From Kitasatospora sp. GAS204B (GTDB lineage Bacteria > Actinomycetota > Actinomycetes > Streptomycetales > Streptomycetaceae), in the NCBI RefSeq assembly GCF_029892155.1, contig NZ_JARZAG010000002.1, positions 372,001-436,000 on the forward strand: a stretch of 64,000 bases of DNA, read 5' to 3'. Each line of letters starts with the position of its first letter. The stretch's first letter is position 1. The translations under genes and the position numbers were made by a program. This document shows positions 26,418 to 36,933 of this stretch, piece after piece. The notes beneath the pieces were generated by a model that searched no databases, had not been told where the DNA came from, and was given only the letters and a program-made list of their open reading frames with translations.

Positions 26418-26433
26418 TGTGAGCCAGATCACG
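26418..26433. promoter_or_regulatory. TGTGA-N6-TCACG near-palindrome
   Basis: TGTGAGCCAGATCACG matches the sdh operator pattern with one mismatch. It is 92 nt upstream of the malonic-semialdehyde-reductase-type gene. Confidence 0.35.
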
Positions 26434-26525
26434 GCCGCCCGAGGAATCGTTGAAACTTCACTCATGTTGAATCAGGTGAACGGCACCCAGCCGCCCTTCC
26501 CGATCCCGCATGAGGTGTAGCCCCG

Positions 26526-27134
26526 ATGACCATCGCCAACGACGCACTCGTCCTCGACGCCGCCGCCCAGGACCTGCTCTTCCGCGAGGCCCGCACCGCC
26601 AACACCTTCACCGAGGAGCCGGTCTCCGAGGAGCAGGTGCAGGCGATCTACGACCTGGTGAAGTACGCGCCGACCGCCTTCAACCAGCAGGCGCTGCGAG
26701 TGGTCCTGGTCCGCTCCGCCGAGGCCCGCGAGCGCCTGGTGGCGCACATGGCGGACGGCAACAAGGCCAAGACCTCGACCGCGCCGCTGGTCGCCATCCT
26801 GGCCGCCGACAACGAGTTCCACGAGGAGCTGCCGGCCCAGTTCCCGGCCTTCCCGCAGGCCAAGGACCTCTTCTTCAGCGAGCGCCCGGCGCGCGAGAAG
26901 TCGGCGGGCTTCAACGCCGCGCTGCAGGCCGGCTACTTCATCATCGGCGTGCGCGCCGCCGGCCTGGCGGCCGGCCCGATGACCGGCTTCGACGCCGCTG
27001 GCATCAACAAGGAGTTCTTCGCCGACGGTGACCACTCGGTGCTGGCCGTGGTGAACATCGGCAAGCCGGGCGCCGACGCCTGGTACCCGCGCTCGCCGCG
27101 GCTGGCCTACGACGAGGTCGTCACCACCGTCTGA
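26526..27134 (+). CDS. Malonic semialdehyde reductase-like nitroreductase (RutE type)
   Basis: 202-aa FMN-dependent nitroreductase-family oxidoreductase. FREARTANTFTEEPVS, YAPTAFNQQALRVVLV, GFNAALQAGYFIIGVRAAGL and GPMTGFD match the RutE/HadB-like subgroup that reduces malonic semialdehyde to 3-hydroxypropionate. A pyrimidine-degradation role is inference; no other rut gene is nearby. A direct repeat GTTGAA(A/T)C precedes the gene (26449, 26465) and may be an operator. Confidence 0.82.
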   Translation: MTIANDALVLDAAAQDLLFREARTANTFTEEPVSEEQVQAIYDLVKYAPTAFNQQALRVVLVRSAEARERLVAHMADGNKAKTSTAPLVAILAADNEFHEELPAQFPAFPQAKDLFFSERPAREKSAGFNAALQAGYFIIGVRAAGLAAGPMTGFDAAGINKEFFADGDHSVLAVVNIGKPGADAWYPRSPRLAYDEVVTTV

Positions 27135-27161
27135 CCCGCCTAGGCCGGTCGGTCTAAGCAC

Positions 27162-27198
27162 GCAGGGCCCGGATTCCCCTTGGGGATCCGGGCCCTGC
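27162..27198. terminator. Bidirectional terminator
   Basis: GCAGGGCCCGGAT and ATCCGGGCCCTGC arms around CCCC/GGGG, between convergent genes. Confidence 0.8.
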
Positions 27199-27212
27199 TG
27201 CGTTCGGTGGAC

Positions 27213-27758
27213 CTACGGCTTCAGAGCCTGCGCCAGCTGGTCGAGCTCCTGGTACGAGGCGCTGCCGGTGACCAGCGTGGTGGCCGGGCCGGTGGCCACG
27301 GTCAGGCCGCGGTAGTGGTCGCCCTGGTAGCGCGACCAGTCCTGGCCGGCGATGCTCGCGCTGCCGTCCGGCGCGTAGCCCGAGACCACGCTCTTGAGCA
27401 GGTCGGGCTTGGGCTCGTTGCTCTGCTCCACCGCCGCGTACTTGCCGTCGGGGGTGACGAAGCCCAGGTGCCAGCCGGCGTGGCCGTCCGGGTCCACGTC
27501 ATAGCTCACCGAGGTCGCCCGCCACTGGTCGGAGAGTCCCGCGGGCGCCAGGATCGGATACGGCGCCGCGCGCTTGGCCGAAGCCAGCGCCGCGCTGTAG
27601 TCCACCACGCGTACACCGTCGCCGTTGCTGCTGTGCGGGATGGTGAGGTACGCCACCATGGCCACGCCCATCACGGCGACCATCGACAGGATCATGTCCC
27701 GGACGGTCTGCCGGCCTCGTCTGTTGTTGCCTGCTGCCACCCCCACATGGTGACCCAT
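27213..27758 (-). CDS. DUF4245 membrane-anchored protein
   Basis: 181 aa. A basic cytoplasmic head (NNRRGRQTVRDMILSM) leads into one transmembrane helix (~22-42), and the rest is extracytoplasmic. This matches the actinobacterial DUF4245 family, usually located next to glpX as here. Function unknown. Confidence 0.85.
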   Translation of the reverse strand: MGHHVGVAAGNNRRGRQTVRDMILSMVAVMGVAMVAYLTIPHSSNGDGVRVVDYSAALASAKRAAPYPILAPAGLSDQWRATSVSYDVDPDGHAGWHLGFVTPDGKYAAVEQSNEPKPDLLKSVVSGYAPDGSASIAGQDWSRYQGDHYRGLTVATGPATTLVTGSASYQELDQLAQALKP

Positions 27759-27980
27759 CGTGCCGCGCTACCCGACCACCGGGGTCGCCGTCGCGGCGCG
27801 ATGCGCCCGTACCGGCGCGGTTCAGCCGGCCGCCCGGCGGGCTGCACCGCAGGTCGGCGGGACCCGCGCCACAGACAGTCATCCCATCCACAGCTACGAT
27901 CGGGGGACCCTCATCGCAGCGCTCGACCAGACAGTATGTCGATGCGCTGACTGGCCGTCGCGTACAGAGAGGTAACGACG

Positions 27981-29021
27981 ATGACCACGCAGCACCCCTC
28001 CCACCTGCCGCATTCGCTGGAGGTGGCCCCTGAAGCACCGGACCGCAACCTGGCCCTGGAGCTCGTCCGGGTGACCGAGGCGGCGGCCATGGCAGCCGGC
28101 CGCTGGGTCGGCCGGGGCGACAAGAACGGCGCCGACGGCGCGGCCGTGAAGGCCATGCGCACCCTCGTCTCGACCGTCTCGATGAACGGCATCGTCGTCA
28201 TCGGTGAAGGCGAGAAGGACGAGGCGCCGATGCTCTACAACGGCGAGCGGATCGGCGACGGCACCGGCGCCGAGTGCGACGTGGCCGTCGACCCGGTGGA
28301 CGGCACCACGCTGACCGCCAAGGGCATGGCCAACGCCGTCGCCGTCCTGGCGGTCGCCGACCGCGGCACCATGTTCGACCCGAGCGCCGTCTTCTACATG
28401 GACAAGCTCATCACCGGCCCCGAGGCCGCCGACTTCGTCGACATCACCGCCCCGGCGGCCGTCAACATCCGCCGCGTCGCCAAGGCCAAGGGCAGCGCCG
28501 TCGAGGACGTCACGGTGATGGTCCTGGACCGGCCGCGGCACGACGGCCTGGTCCGCGAGATCCGGGAGGCGGGCGCCCGGATCAAGTTCATCTCGGACGG
28601 CGACGTGGCCGGCGCCATCATGACCGCCCGCGAGGGCACCGGCGTCGACCTGCTGATGGGCATCGGCGGCACCCCCGAGGGCATCATCGCGGCCTGCGCG
28701 ATGAAGTGCATGGGCGGTGTGATCCAGGGCCGGCTCTGGCCCAAGGACGAGGCCGAGAAGCAGAAGGCGCTGGACGCGGGCCACGACCTGGACCGGGTGC
28801 TGAGCACCAACGACCTGGTGAGCGGCGAGAACGTCTTCTTCGTGGCCACTGGCATCACCGACGGCGAGCTGCTGCGCGGGGTGCACTACCGCCACGAGAC
28901 CGCCACCACCAGCTCGCTGGTGATGCGGTCGAAGAGCGGCACGATCCGGCAGATCGACTCCACCCACAAGCTGTCCAAGCTGCGGGCCTACAGTGCGATC
29001 GACTTCGACCGGGCGAACTGA
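27981..29021 (+). CDS. glpX: Class II fructose-1,6-bisphosphatase
   Basis: 346 aa. Dephosphorylates fructose-1,6-bisphosphate in gluconeogenesis. Metal and substrate residues lie in [13 protein letters not shown] and [17 protein letters not shown] and GIGGTPEG are family hallmarks. GAGAGG precedes the ATG. It is the only FBPase visible here and sits in the conserved DUF4245-glpX-wbl-fum order of streptomycetes. Confidence 0.95.
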   Translation: MTTQHPSHLPHSLEVAPEAPDRNLALELVRVTEAAAMAAGRWVGRGDKNGADGAAVKAMRTLVSTVSMNGIVVIGEGEKDEAPMLYNGERIGDGTGAECDVAVDPVDGTTLTAKGMANAVAVLAVADRGTMFDPSAVFYMDKLITGPEAADFVDITAPAAVNIRRVAKAKGSAVEDVTVMVLDRPRHDGLVREIREAGARIKFISDGDVAGAIMTAREGTGVDLLMGIGGTPEGIIAACAMKCMGGVIQGRLWPKDEAEKQKALDAGHDLDRVLSTNDLVSGENVFFVATGITDGELLRGVHYRHETATTSSLVMRSKSGTIRQIDSTHKLSKLRAYSAIDFDRAN

Positions 29022-29047
29022 CAGACCCGTCAGCCCGCCGTCTGCTG

Positions 29048-29503
29048 TCACCCCGCTATCCGCCCCGGCTCGGCGACCACCCGCCGTCCGGACCCGCGCT
29101 GGCCGGCCACCAGTTGGGCCTCGGCCCGCAACTCGACCTCGCGGCGTCGCCGCCGGGCCAGCACCACCCGCCGCTCGGCCGCCGTCAGCCCGCCCCACAC
29201 CCCGTACGGCTCCGGCTGCGCCAGCGCGTGCTCGCGGCAGGAGAGCAGCACCGGGCAGCGGGCACAGACCCGCTTGGCGTGCTCCTCGCGGGCCAGCCGG
29301 GCGGCCGTCGGCTCCTTGGACGGGGCGAAGAACAGCCCGGCCTCGTCCCGGCGGCAGGCCGCGCCGGTGTGCCAGGGGTTCTCCTCCTCCATGTGGTCGA
29401 GCCGCGCACTCGCGGGAGCGCCCAGTCGGGCACGCTCCGGCCCGCGCCGCTCGGTGGCGGCCCGGACGACGTCGGTGGTGCTGGGCTCGATCGGGTGCAG
29501 CAC
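29048..29503 (-). CDS. WhiB-like [Fe-S] transcription factor (probably WblI)
   Basis: 151 aa. Four cluster cysteines: C50, C80, C83 and C89 (AAC...CARC...C), then the G101-VWGG turn and a basic tail for DNA or sigma-factor interaction. The GTG start at 29503 has AGGAG 5 nt upstream. Its place beside glpX resembles the S. coelicolor wblI locus; the specific name is inference. Confidence 0.85.
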   Translation of the reverse strand: MLHPIEPSTTDVVRAATERRGPERARLGAPASARLDHMEEENPWHTGAACRRDEAGLFFAPSKEPTAARLAREEHAKRVCARCPVLLSCREHALAQPEPYGVWGGLTAAERRVVLARRRRREVELRAEAQLVAGQRGSGRRVVAEPGRIAG

Positions 29504-29737
29504 GGCGACTCCTGACACAGCTCGGGAAAGGCGCGCGTCACTGCCCGGCTGCCGCCCTGAGTGCCGTACGACGCCGTCTGACCGCAGCCGTTCAAGAAAA
29601 CGATGTGCCCCAGGAGTTACCCCGCGCGATCCTGGTTCATGCACACCGTGTTCACCCGGGCACAGCCTGCACTCGAGTCAATCCCGGGTGCCGGGCCAGG
29701 AGTTGACGGAACGTGAGGTTCCGCGCGGCGGTCCGGC

Positions 29738-30469
29738 TCAGCCGTCGAGCTGCTTGCGCACCCACTCCTTGACCTTCGTGCCCCGGCGCGGCTTGGCGTC
29801 GCAACCGCCGAAGACCGCCGCGCCCTTCACCCGCACCACCGGGGCGTACGGGTCCGGCGCGGTCTGCTCCCGCACCTCGAAGCCGCCGAAGATGCCGACG
29901 CCGCTGCCGACCAGGGTGACGTTCTCCGGCACCCGGATCGACACCCCGCCGAAGACCGCCGAGACCTCGATCAGCACCTCGGGCGACTCGAAGACCGCGT
30001 CCGTCAGGTCCAGCTCCACCCCGCCGAAGACCGCGGTCGCCCGGATGTGCGAACCGACCCGCCAGCGCCCCTTGCGGGCCGAACCGCCGAAGACCGCCAC
30101 CAGGTTGGCCGGCTCCTCGCGGGCCGGCGGCAACTGCCGGCCCGCGGCCGGCTGCGGCCGCTCGGCTCCGGGCGCGATCGGCTGGTGGGTCGGCAGGTCC
30201 CGGGTGAGCGGGGCCAGCTCGCCCAGCGTCTTGGCGCTGTAGGCCGCCTCGATCCGCTCGGCGTGCTCGTCCACCGTCAGCCGGCCCTCGGCGTAGGCGT
30301 CGCGCAGCAGTTCGGCGATCTTCTCCCGGTCGGCGTCGGAGGCGCGCAGCTCGGCCTCGGCGGGCCGGGTCTCCGGCGGCGCCACCGGCGCGGGTTCGGC
30401 CTTGCGCAGCGGGACGGGCCGCGCCTCGGGGGACTGGTCGGACGGCTCGGGTGACGGCGAGTTCTCCAC
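29738..30469 (-). CDS. DUF1707 / LiaF-like cell-wall-stress-type protein
   Basis: 243 aa. A Pro-rich head precedes a DUF1707 domain (LRASDADREKIAELLRDAYA, EHAERIEAAYSAKTLGEL; residues ~42-95). The beta-helical LiaF/YvqF-like C-terminal domain has repeated VFGG turns (VAVFGGS, AVFGGVELDL, AVFGGVSIRV, IFGGFEV, AVFGGC). No transmembrane helix is seen. TAGGCT 6 nt before the GTG start suggests leaderless expression. Possible envelope-stress role by family analogy only. Confidence 0.8.
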   Translation of the reverse strand: MENSPSPEPSDQSPEARPVPLRKAEPAPVAPPETRPAEAELRASDADREKIAELLRDAYAEGRLTVDEHAERIEAAYSAKTLGELAPLTRDLPTHQPIAPGAERPQPAAGRQLPPAREEPANLVAVFGGSARKGRWRVGSHIRATAVFGGVELDLTDAVFESPEVLIEVSAVFGGVSIRVPENVTLVGSGVGIFGGFEVREQTAPDPYAPVVRVKGAAVFGGCDAKPRRGTKVKEWVRKQLDG

Positions 30470-30671
30470 GCGCCCAGCCTAGGGGCTGGCCCTGCACGGA
30501 ACGAGGGGTCTCAGGGTCGTCTCCGGGTGCTCTCCGGGTCGGCCCGGCCCGCCTCAGGGTCGGCGTGACCCCGGTCACCCCCGCTCACCCGCCCGCGGCG
30601 TCCGGCGCCGCCGCCTCTAACCTGGAAGGCGCTTCGCCGACGCAGCACCCTCAATCCGTGAAGGACCTCGC

Positions 30672-32333
<1,662 letters not shown>

Positions 32334-32342
32334 CTCGCGTCC

Positions 32343-32373
32343 CCGCCCCGGCGCGCCCGCCGCGCCGGGGCGG
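32343..32373. terminator. Bidirectional terminator after fumarase
   Basis: Perfect 13-bp stem CCGCCCCGGCGCG/CGCGCCGGGGCGG with loop CCCGC. Confidence 0.85.
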
Positions 32374-32375
32374 TG

Positions 32376-32699
32376 TCATGCCTGCCCGGTCTCGAACCGG
32401 CTGACCTTGCCGCCGACGACCTCGAACCGCCAGGCGGTGCGCATCTCGCCCCACGTCTCGTTGCGGAAGTCGGCGATCAGCGCCCGCCCGCCGTCCGACT
32501 CGCTCTGCACCGCCATGTGACCGCGGGTGGCGAAGATCTCCCGGTCGATCCAGTCGTGCAGGTCGCGGTCCGAGCCGTCGTCGGACATCGTCGCGTCGTC
32601 GGTGAGCAGCGCCAGGAACGCCACGCGGTCGTTGGCGTTGATCGCCGTCACCAGCGAGCGGACGGTCGGGTCGGTGAGCTTGGCGGGGGCGATGGTCAT
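32376..32699 (-). CDS. NTF2/SnoaL-like small protein
   Basis: 107 aa, a nuclear-transport-factor-2-like cone fold by pattern: LVTAINANDRVAFLALLTDDATMSDDGS, DWIDREIFATRGHM, and beta strands ending FEVVGGKVSRFETGQA. Such proteins are often stand-alone with unknown ligand. GAGGAG lies 8 nt before the ATG at 32699. Confidence 0.8.
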   Translation of the reverse strand: MTIAPAKLTDPTVRSLVTAINANDRVAFLALLTDDATMSDDGSDRDLHDWIDREIFATRGHMAVQSESDGGRALIADFRNETWGEMRTAWRFEVVGGKVSRFETGQA

Positions 32700-32938
32700 C
32701 TGACGGCTCCTCAACAGGTCGCTCCGGGGGATGCCAGCACTCTCACACACGCCCGCGCCGGGCGGACGGCGCAGCACCGCGCCGGTCCCTCCGCCGGCTC
32801 AGCCCCGGCGGCGCGGCGAGCGCGCAGCGGGCGTTCACTCGTAGGGATGGCCTGCTCGGGTGTCGCCGAGGTCCGGGTCGGGAGGCGTCGATCATCTGAG
32901 TAGATGCCAGTTCCACGTGATCGCAAGGCAGGTGCCGC

Positions 32939-33430
32939 ATGACCCGCAGCTTGCTCCCTCACCCCGCCCGCCGCCTGCTGGTCGCCGGTGCCGCCCTCAC
33001 CCTCGCCCTGGCGCCCGCGGCGGCGGCGAGCGCGGCTCCGCCGTCCCGTTCGGACCTCGAAGTCGTCGAGCTCACCCCGAACGCGGCTCCCCCCGGCGGG
33101 CTCACCACCGTCTCCGGCTTCGTCGCCAACGACGGCCCGGACACCACCGCCCACTCCTTCACGGTGACGGTCACGCTGCCCTTCGGCAGCTACGCCGTGG
33201 CACCGTTCTTCCCTGCGGGCTGCCTGCCGGGCATGGGCGGCCACAGCGTGCGCTGCACCTTCCCGGCCGGGCTGAAGCCGGGGCGGACGGCGAGCGCGCT
33301 GATCCCGACCCGGATCGAGGGGAACGTGCAGCACGGGACGGTGCTGACCGGCGGCCTGGTGATGGTGACCAGCGAGGACGACCCCAACCCGCTGAACAAC
33401 AGCCGGCCGCTGGAGATCCCGGTCTCCTGA
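32939..33430 (+). CDS. Secreted CARDB/DUF11-like protein
   Basis: 163 aa. Sec signal peptide (RRLLVAGAALTLALAPAAAA, cleavage near residue 32), then one Ig-like domain (LEVVELTPNAAPPGG, FVANDGPDTTAHSFTVTV, DDPNPLNNSRPLEIPVS) as in CARDB/DUF11 modules. Two cysteines could form a disulfide. Role unknown. It ends at a clear terminator. Confidence 0.75.
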   Translation: MTRSLLPHPARRLLVAGAALTLALAPAAAASAAPPSRSDLEVVELTPNAAPPGGLTTVSGFVANDGPDTTAHSFTVTVTLPFGSYAVAPFFPAGCLPGMGGHSVRCTFPAGLKPGRTASALIPTRIEGNVQHGTVLTGGLVMVTSEDDPNPLNNSRPLEIPVS

Positions 33431-33451
33431 GCGGCGGTCGCACAGACGTCG

Positions 33452-33475
33452 GAGCCCCCGGGTGACCGGGGGCTC
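33452..33475. terminator. Terminator hairpin
   Basis: GAGCCCCCGG-GTGA-CCGGGGGCTC, 10-bp perfect stem, after the secreted protein gene. Confidence 0.8.
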
Positions 33476-33546
33476 TCCGCGCGTAGTGTCGCTGGACAGG
33501 TACGCGATGCAATCAGGCCAAAGTCGGCGGGTTGTACGGCCGTTCG

Positions 33547-33753
33547 TCAGTGCGTGTTGACGATCAGGCCGTCCGGCTGAACGGTGCCGGCCTCGCGCTG
33601 CCGAGCCGGCGCGGCGGCCGCCGACCCAGCATCCTCGGCCGGCTCAACCTGCTGGTCGGCAGCCTGCTCCGTCGCCTGGATCGCGCCCGTCAGGACGCTG
33701 TCCGCCTCGTCGGCCTGCTCGGGCAGCGCGATCGGAGTGTCGTTATCGGCCAT
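33547..33753 (-). CDS. 68-aa acidic protein divergent from the SARP gene
   Basis: Small unrecognised protein, acidic and rich in Ala, Gln and Glu, without Cys or a hydrophobic stretch. The N-terminus is MADNDTPIALPEQADEADSV and the C-terminus ends PDGLIVNTH. AGGTGG lies 7 nt before the ATG, and a possible -10 (TACGAT) lies within the AT-rich divergent promoter region. It is head to head with the AfsR-type regulator, so the two may be co-regulated. It could be a small regulatory partner (in the sense of afsR-afsS, though it lacks AfsS repeats) or a precursor/signal peptide; neither is shown. Confidence 0.55.
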   Translation of the reverse strand: MADNDTPIALPEQADEADSVLTGAIQATEQAADQQVEPAEDAGSAAAAPARQREAGTVQPDGLIVNTH

Positions 33754-33925
33754 CGCCGGACCACCTCTCGGGTGTCAGTACTGGACCGCCCCGGTCGGTC
33801 TGGCCGCGGCGTGGGGACAGTATCGTAGGGTTCGTTAAATGTCTTATAAACAGCCCTCCCGCTGAACAATCCGCCCGTTTTGCCCTTCCTGACGGGGCAT
33901 TGCGGCCGGACCATGGAGGGCACCG

Positions 33926-33940
33926 CTTCGAGATTCGAAG
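33926..33940. promoter_or_regulatory. CTTCGA-GAT-TCGAAG palindrome before the SARP gene
   Basis: Perfect 6-bp arms, 23 nt upstream of the ATG at 33964. Candidate autoregulatory operator or leader element. Confidence 0.4.
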
Positions 33941-33963
33941 TACCAGGCCTTCGGGGGACCCTC

Positions 33964-36933
33964 ATGGAGCTTCAGGCGACGCCGCACGATGCCGTGCCGC
34001 GCTTCCAGGTGCTCGGACCCGTCCAGGCCTGGCGCGACGAGCAGCCGCTCGCGCTGGGATCTCCGCAACAACAGGCCGTGCTGACCACCCTCCTGCTGCA
34101 CCACGGCCGGCCGGTGACCACCCAGGAACTGGTGGACGGGCTGTGGGGAGACCGCCCGCCGCCGCAGGCCGTGGCCGCGCTGCGCACCTACATCTCCCGG
34201 CTCCGCTCCGTGGTCGAACCCGGACGCGAAGTCCGAAAGCCCGCCGAACTGCTGATTTCGGTACGGGACGGATATGCGTTGCGCATTCCGGACGAATCGC
34301 TCGACCTGGCGATCTTCAACGCTCGAACCGCCGAGGCCGCCGGCGCCCGGCAGGCCGGCCAGCCCGAAGCCGCACACCACCTGCTGACCTCGGCACTCTC
34401 GCTCTGGAACGGCCAGCCGCTGGCCGGGATTCCGGGCCCCTATGCGGAGTCGCAGCGTCAACTGTTGGTGGACCATCAGGTCGCGGCCCGCGAAGAGCGC
34501 TGCACGGTCGCGCTCGAAATCGGCCTGCACGCGGAAATCGTCGGCGAATTGAGCAACCTGACCGCCGAGCACCCGCTGCGCGAGGGGCTGCGCGAACTGC
34601 TGATGCTCGCGCTTTATCGGTGCGGTCGGCAGGCCGAGGCCCTCAACGTGTACGCGGCGACCCGAAAGCTGCTCATCGAGGAACTCGGTGTCGAGCCCGG
34701 TGCCGCGCTCGCGGCGATGCACTCCCGGATCCTCTCCGCCGACCCGAGCCTGATGAATTCCGCACCGGAATTGCGGATTCCGGCCGCCGAGAGCGTAGCC
34801 CTGGCGCCACCCGCCCAGTTGCCCGCCGACGTCTCGGACTTCAGTGGCCGCGAGAAGCTGGTCGGCGAGTTGCGCGAGCTGCTGCGGCGGGCCTCCGGTC
34901 AGGCGGTCGTGGTCACCTCGCTGGCCGGGATCGGCGGGGTCGGCAAGACCACGCTGGCCGTGCACGTCGCGCACGGCGTGCGGTCCGAGTTCCCCGACGG
35001 CCAGCTCTACGTCGACCTGCGGGGAGTCAGCGCCACACCCGCCGACCCGGCCGTGGTGCTGGGCGACTTCCTCTTCGCGCTCGGCGTCACCGAGGCGCCG
35101 GAGTCCTTCGAGCAGCGGGTGGCGATGTACCGCTCGATGCTGGCCGACCGGCGGATGCTGATCATGCTCGACAACGCGCACGACGCGGAGCAGATCACGC
35201 CGCTGATTCCGGGGGTCGCCGGGTGCGCGGTGCTGGCCACCAGCCGCTCGCGGCTGGCCGGCATCCCGGGCGGGCACCTCTTCGATGTCGAGGAGCTGCG
35301 GCCGGATGAGGCGCTGGAGCTGTTCGGCGCGATCGCCGGCCGGCACCGGGTCGAGGCGGAGCCGGACGCCGCGCTCGCCGTGGTGACCTCCTGCGGGTTC
35401 CTGCCGCTGGCGGTCCGGATCGCCGCGGCCCGGCTGGCGAGCCGGCCGCGCTGGACCGTCGCGGACCTGGCCCGGCGGTTAGCGGACCAGCGGCGCCGGC
35501 TCGACGAACTGCAGCTCGGGAACCTGGCGGTGGAGACCACGCTCGGCCTCGGCTACGGGCAGTTGCGGGCCGAAGAGGCCAGGGCGTTTCGCCTGCTCGC
35601 CCTGGTCGACTGCCCGGACCTGCCGCTCTCGGCGGTGGCCGCGCTGCTCGGCACCGGCGAGGACGAGGCGGAGGACCTGGCCGAGGCGCTGGTCGAGGCC
35701 AACATGCTGGAGTGCTTCACGCCCGGCCGGTACCGGTACCACGACCTGCTCCGGCTCTTCGCGCAGAAGCAGCGGGAGAAGGAGGCGGACCTGGCGGACA
35801 CCCAGGCCGCGCTGCTGCGGCTGCTCGCCCTGTTGGTCGCCACCGTCCGCAACGCCGCGCAGATCCTGGAGCCGGACGAGCAGCTGAGCGAACCGCTGCA
35901 GGTCGTCACCCACCCCGGCGAACAGCTGAACGGCGCCGACTCGGCGCGCGGCTGGCTCCGCTCCGAGCTGGCGCTGATCCTGGGCGCGATAGACGAGTCG
36001 ATCAACGGGCCGGCGGAACAGCTCCGGCTCTCCATCGACCTGCTGGTGACGCTGAACACGGTGGCGGAGGAGGCGAACCACGCGCAGCGGATCCGGCGTG
36101 CCCTCGCGGTGGCCGAGACAGCTTCGGCCGAACACGGCGACACCGACGCGCTGGCCCGGGTCCGCTACACGCTGGCCTTCTTCGCCTACCTGACCGGGAG
36201 CTATCCCGAAGCCGAGCGGGCGCTTCGGGACTGCCTGGCCGTGCTGGGCACGCAGACGCCGAGGCTCCGGTCGGCAGCGAGCAGTCTGCTCGGCACCGTC
36301 CTCACCACGGCCAGCCACCCGGCCGAGGCCTTGCCGTTCCTGGAGGAAGCCCGCGATCTGTCGACCACCCTCGCCGCGATGGGCAGCGCCGCCCGAATCG
36401 AGGGCAACATCGCCCGGGTCCACCTGAAGCTGGAGCAGTGGGACGCCGCCGTCGAGTCGGCCGGTTCGGCGGTCGCCACCGCCCGCGCCTCCGGGAACGT
36501 GCGCTGCCTGGCCGACACCCTCTACCAGCTCGGCGTGGTGCTGCGGACCACCGGTTCACCGGCGGAGGCCGCCACCCAGCTGCGCGAGGCGCACCAGCTC
36601 TACCAGGACCAGCAACAGCGGCTCTGGGAAGGCTTGTCGCTGGCCCGCCTGGCCGGCTCGCTGCTGGCGGACGACCAGCTGACGGAGGCCGCCCAGGCCG
36701 CCGAGGAGGCGCTGACCATCGCTCAGGAGATGGACACCGCCTACTGCCAAGGCCTCGCCAACGCCGCCCTCGGTGAGGCACTGCTCCGCCTGGGCACCCC
36801 CGTGCGTGGTCTCGCCTGCCTCGCCGAGGCCCAGGAGATCTTCACGCGGCTCGGTGTGCCGGAGGCCCACGCCGTGCGGAGCCTCATCGACGAACAGCAC
36901 ACCGAGCCCTCATCCACCACCAGCGCGCCGTAA
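33964..36933 (+). CDS. AfsR-type SARP regulator with NB-ARC and TPR domains
   Basis: 989 aa, close to AfsR length. Winged-helix SARP DNA-binding domain (~12-95; FQVLGPVQAW, QELVDGLWG, ALRTYISRLR). Bacterial transcriptional-activation domain (~100-255). NB-ARC ATPase (~290-540) with Walker A GIGGVGKTT near 324 and Walker B MLIMLDNAHD near 397. TPR-like helices run from ~560 to the end. SARPs activate antibiotic and secondary-metabolism genes by binding heptamer repeats. The ATG at 33964 starts MELQATPHDAVPRFQVLGPV; longer in-frame starts exist. Codon 506 is TTA (35479-35481), so expression probably needs the bldA leucyl-tRNA. No biosynthetic genes lie next to it, so it may be a pleiotropic regulator. 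Confidence 0.9.
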   Translation: MELQATPHDAVPRFQVLGPVQAWRDEQPLALGSPQQQAVLTTLLLHHGRPVTTQELVDGLWGDRPPPQAVAALRTYISRLRSVVEPGREVRKPAELLISVRDGYALRIPDESLDLAIFNARTAEAAGARQAGQPEAAHHLLTSALSLWNGQPLAGIPGPYAESQRQLLVDHQVAAREERCTVALEIGLHAEIVGELSNLTAEHPLREGLRELLMLALYRCGRQAEALNVYAATRKLLIEELGVEPGAALAAMHSRILSADPSLMNSAPELRIPAAESVALAPPAQLPADVSDFSGREKLVGELRELLRRASGQAVVVTSLAGIGGVGKTTLAVHVAHGVRSEFPDGQLYVDLRGVSATPADPAVVLGDFLFALGVTEAPESFEQRVAMYRSMLADRRMLIMLDNAHDAEQITPLIPGVAGCAVLATSRSRLAGIPGGHLFDVEELRPDEALELFGAIAGRHRVEAEPDAALAVVTSCGFLPLAVRIAAARLASRPRWTVADLARRLADQRRRLDELQLGNLAVETTLGLGYGQLRAEEARAFRLLALVDCPDLPLSAVAALLGTGEDEAEDLAEALVEANMLECFTPGRYRYHDLLRLFAQKQREKEADLADTQAALLRLLALLVATVRNAAQILEPDEQLSEPLQVVTHPGEQLNGADSARGWLRSELALILGAIDESINGPAEQLRLSIDLLVTLNTVAEEANHAQRIRRALAVAETASAEHGDTDALARVRYTLAFFAYLTGSYPEAERALRDCLAVLGTQTPRLRSAASSLLGTVLTTASHPAEALPFLEEARDLSTTLAAMGSAARIEGNIARVHLKLEQWDAAVESAGSAVATARASGNVRCLADTLYQLGVVLRTTGSPAEAATQLREAHQLYQDQQQRLWEGLSLARLAGSLLADDQLTEAAQAAEEALTIAQEMDTAYCQGLANAALGEALLRLGTPVRGLACLAEAQEIFTRLGVPEAHAVRSLIDEQHTEPSSTTSAP

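Noticed and set aside
33547-33753. Lanthipeptide or other RiPP precursor
   Set aside because: No Cys and few Ser/Thr in the C-terminus, and no modification enzyme next to it; left as unknown.
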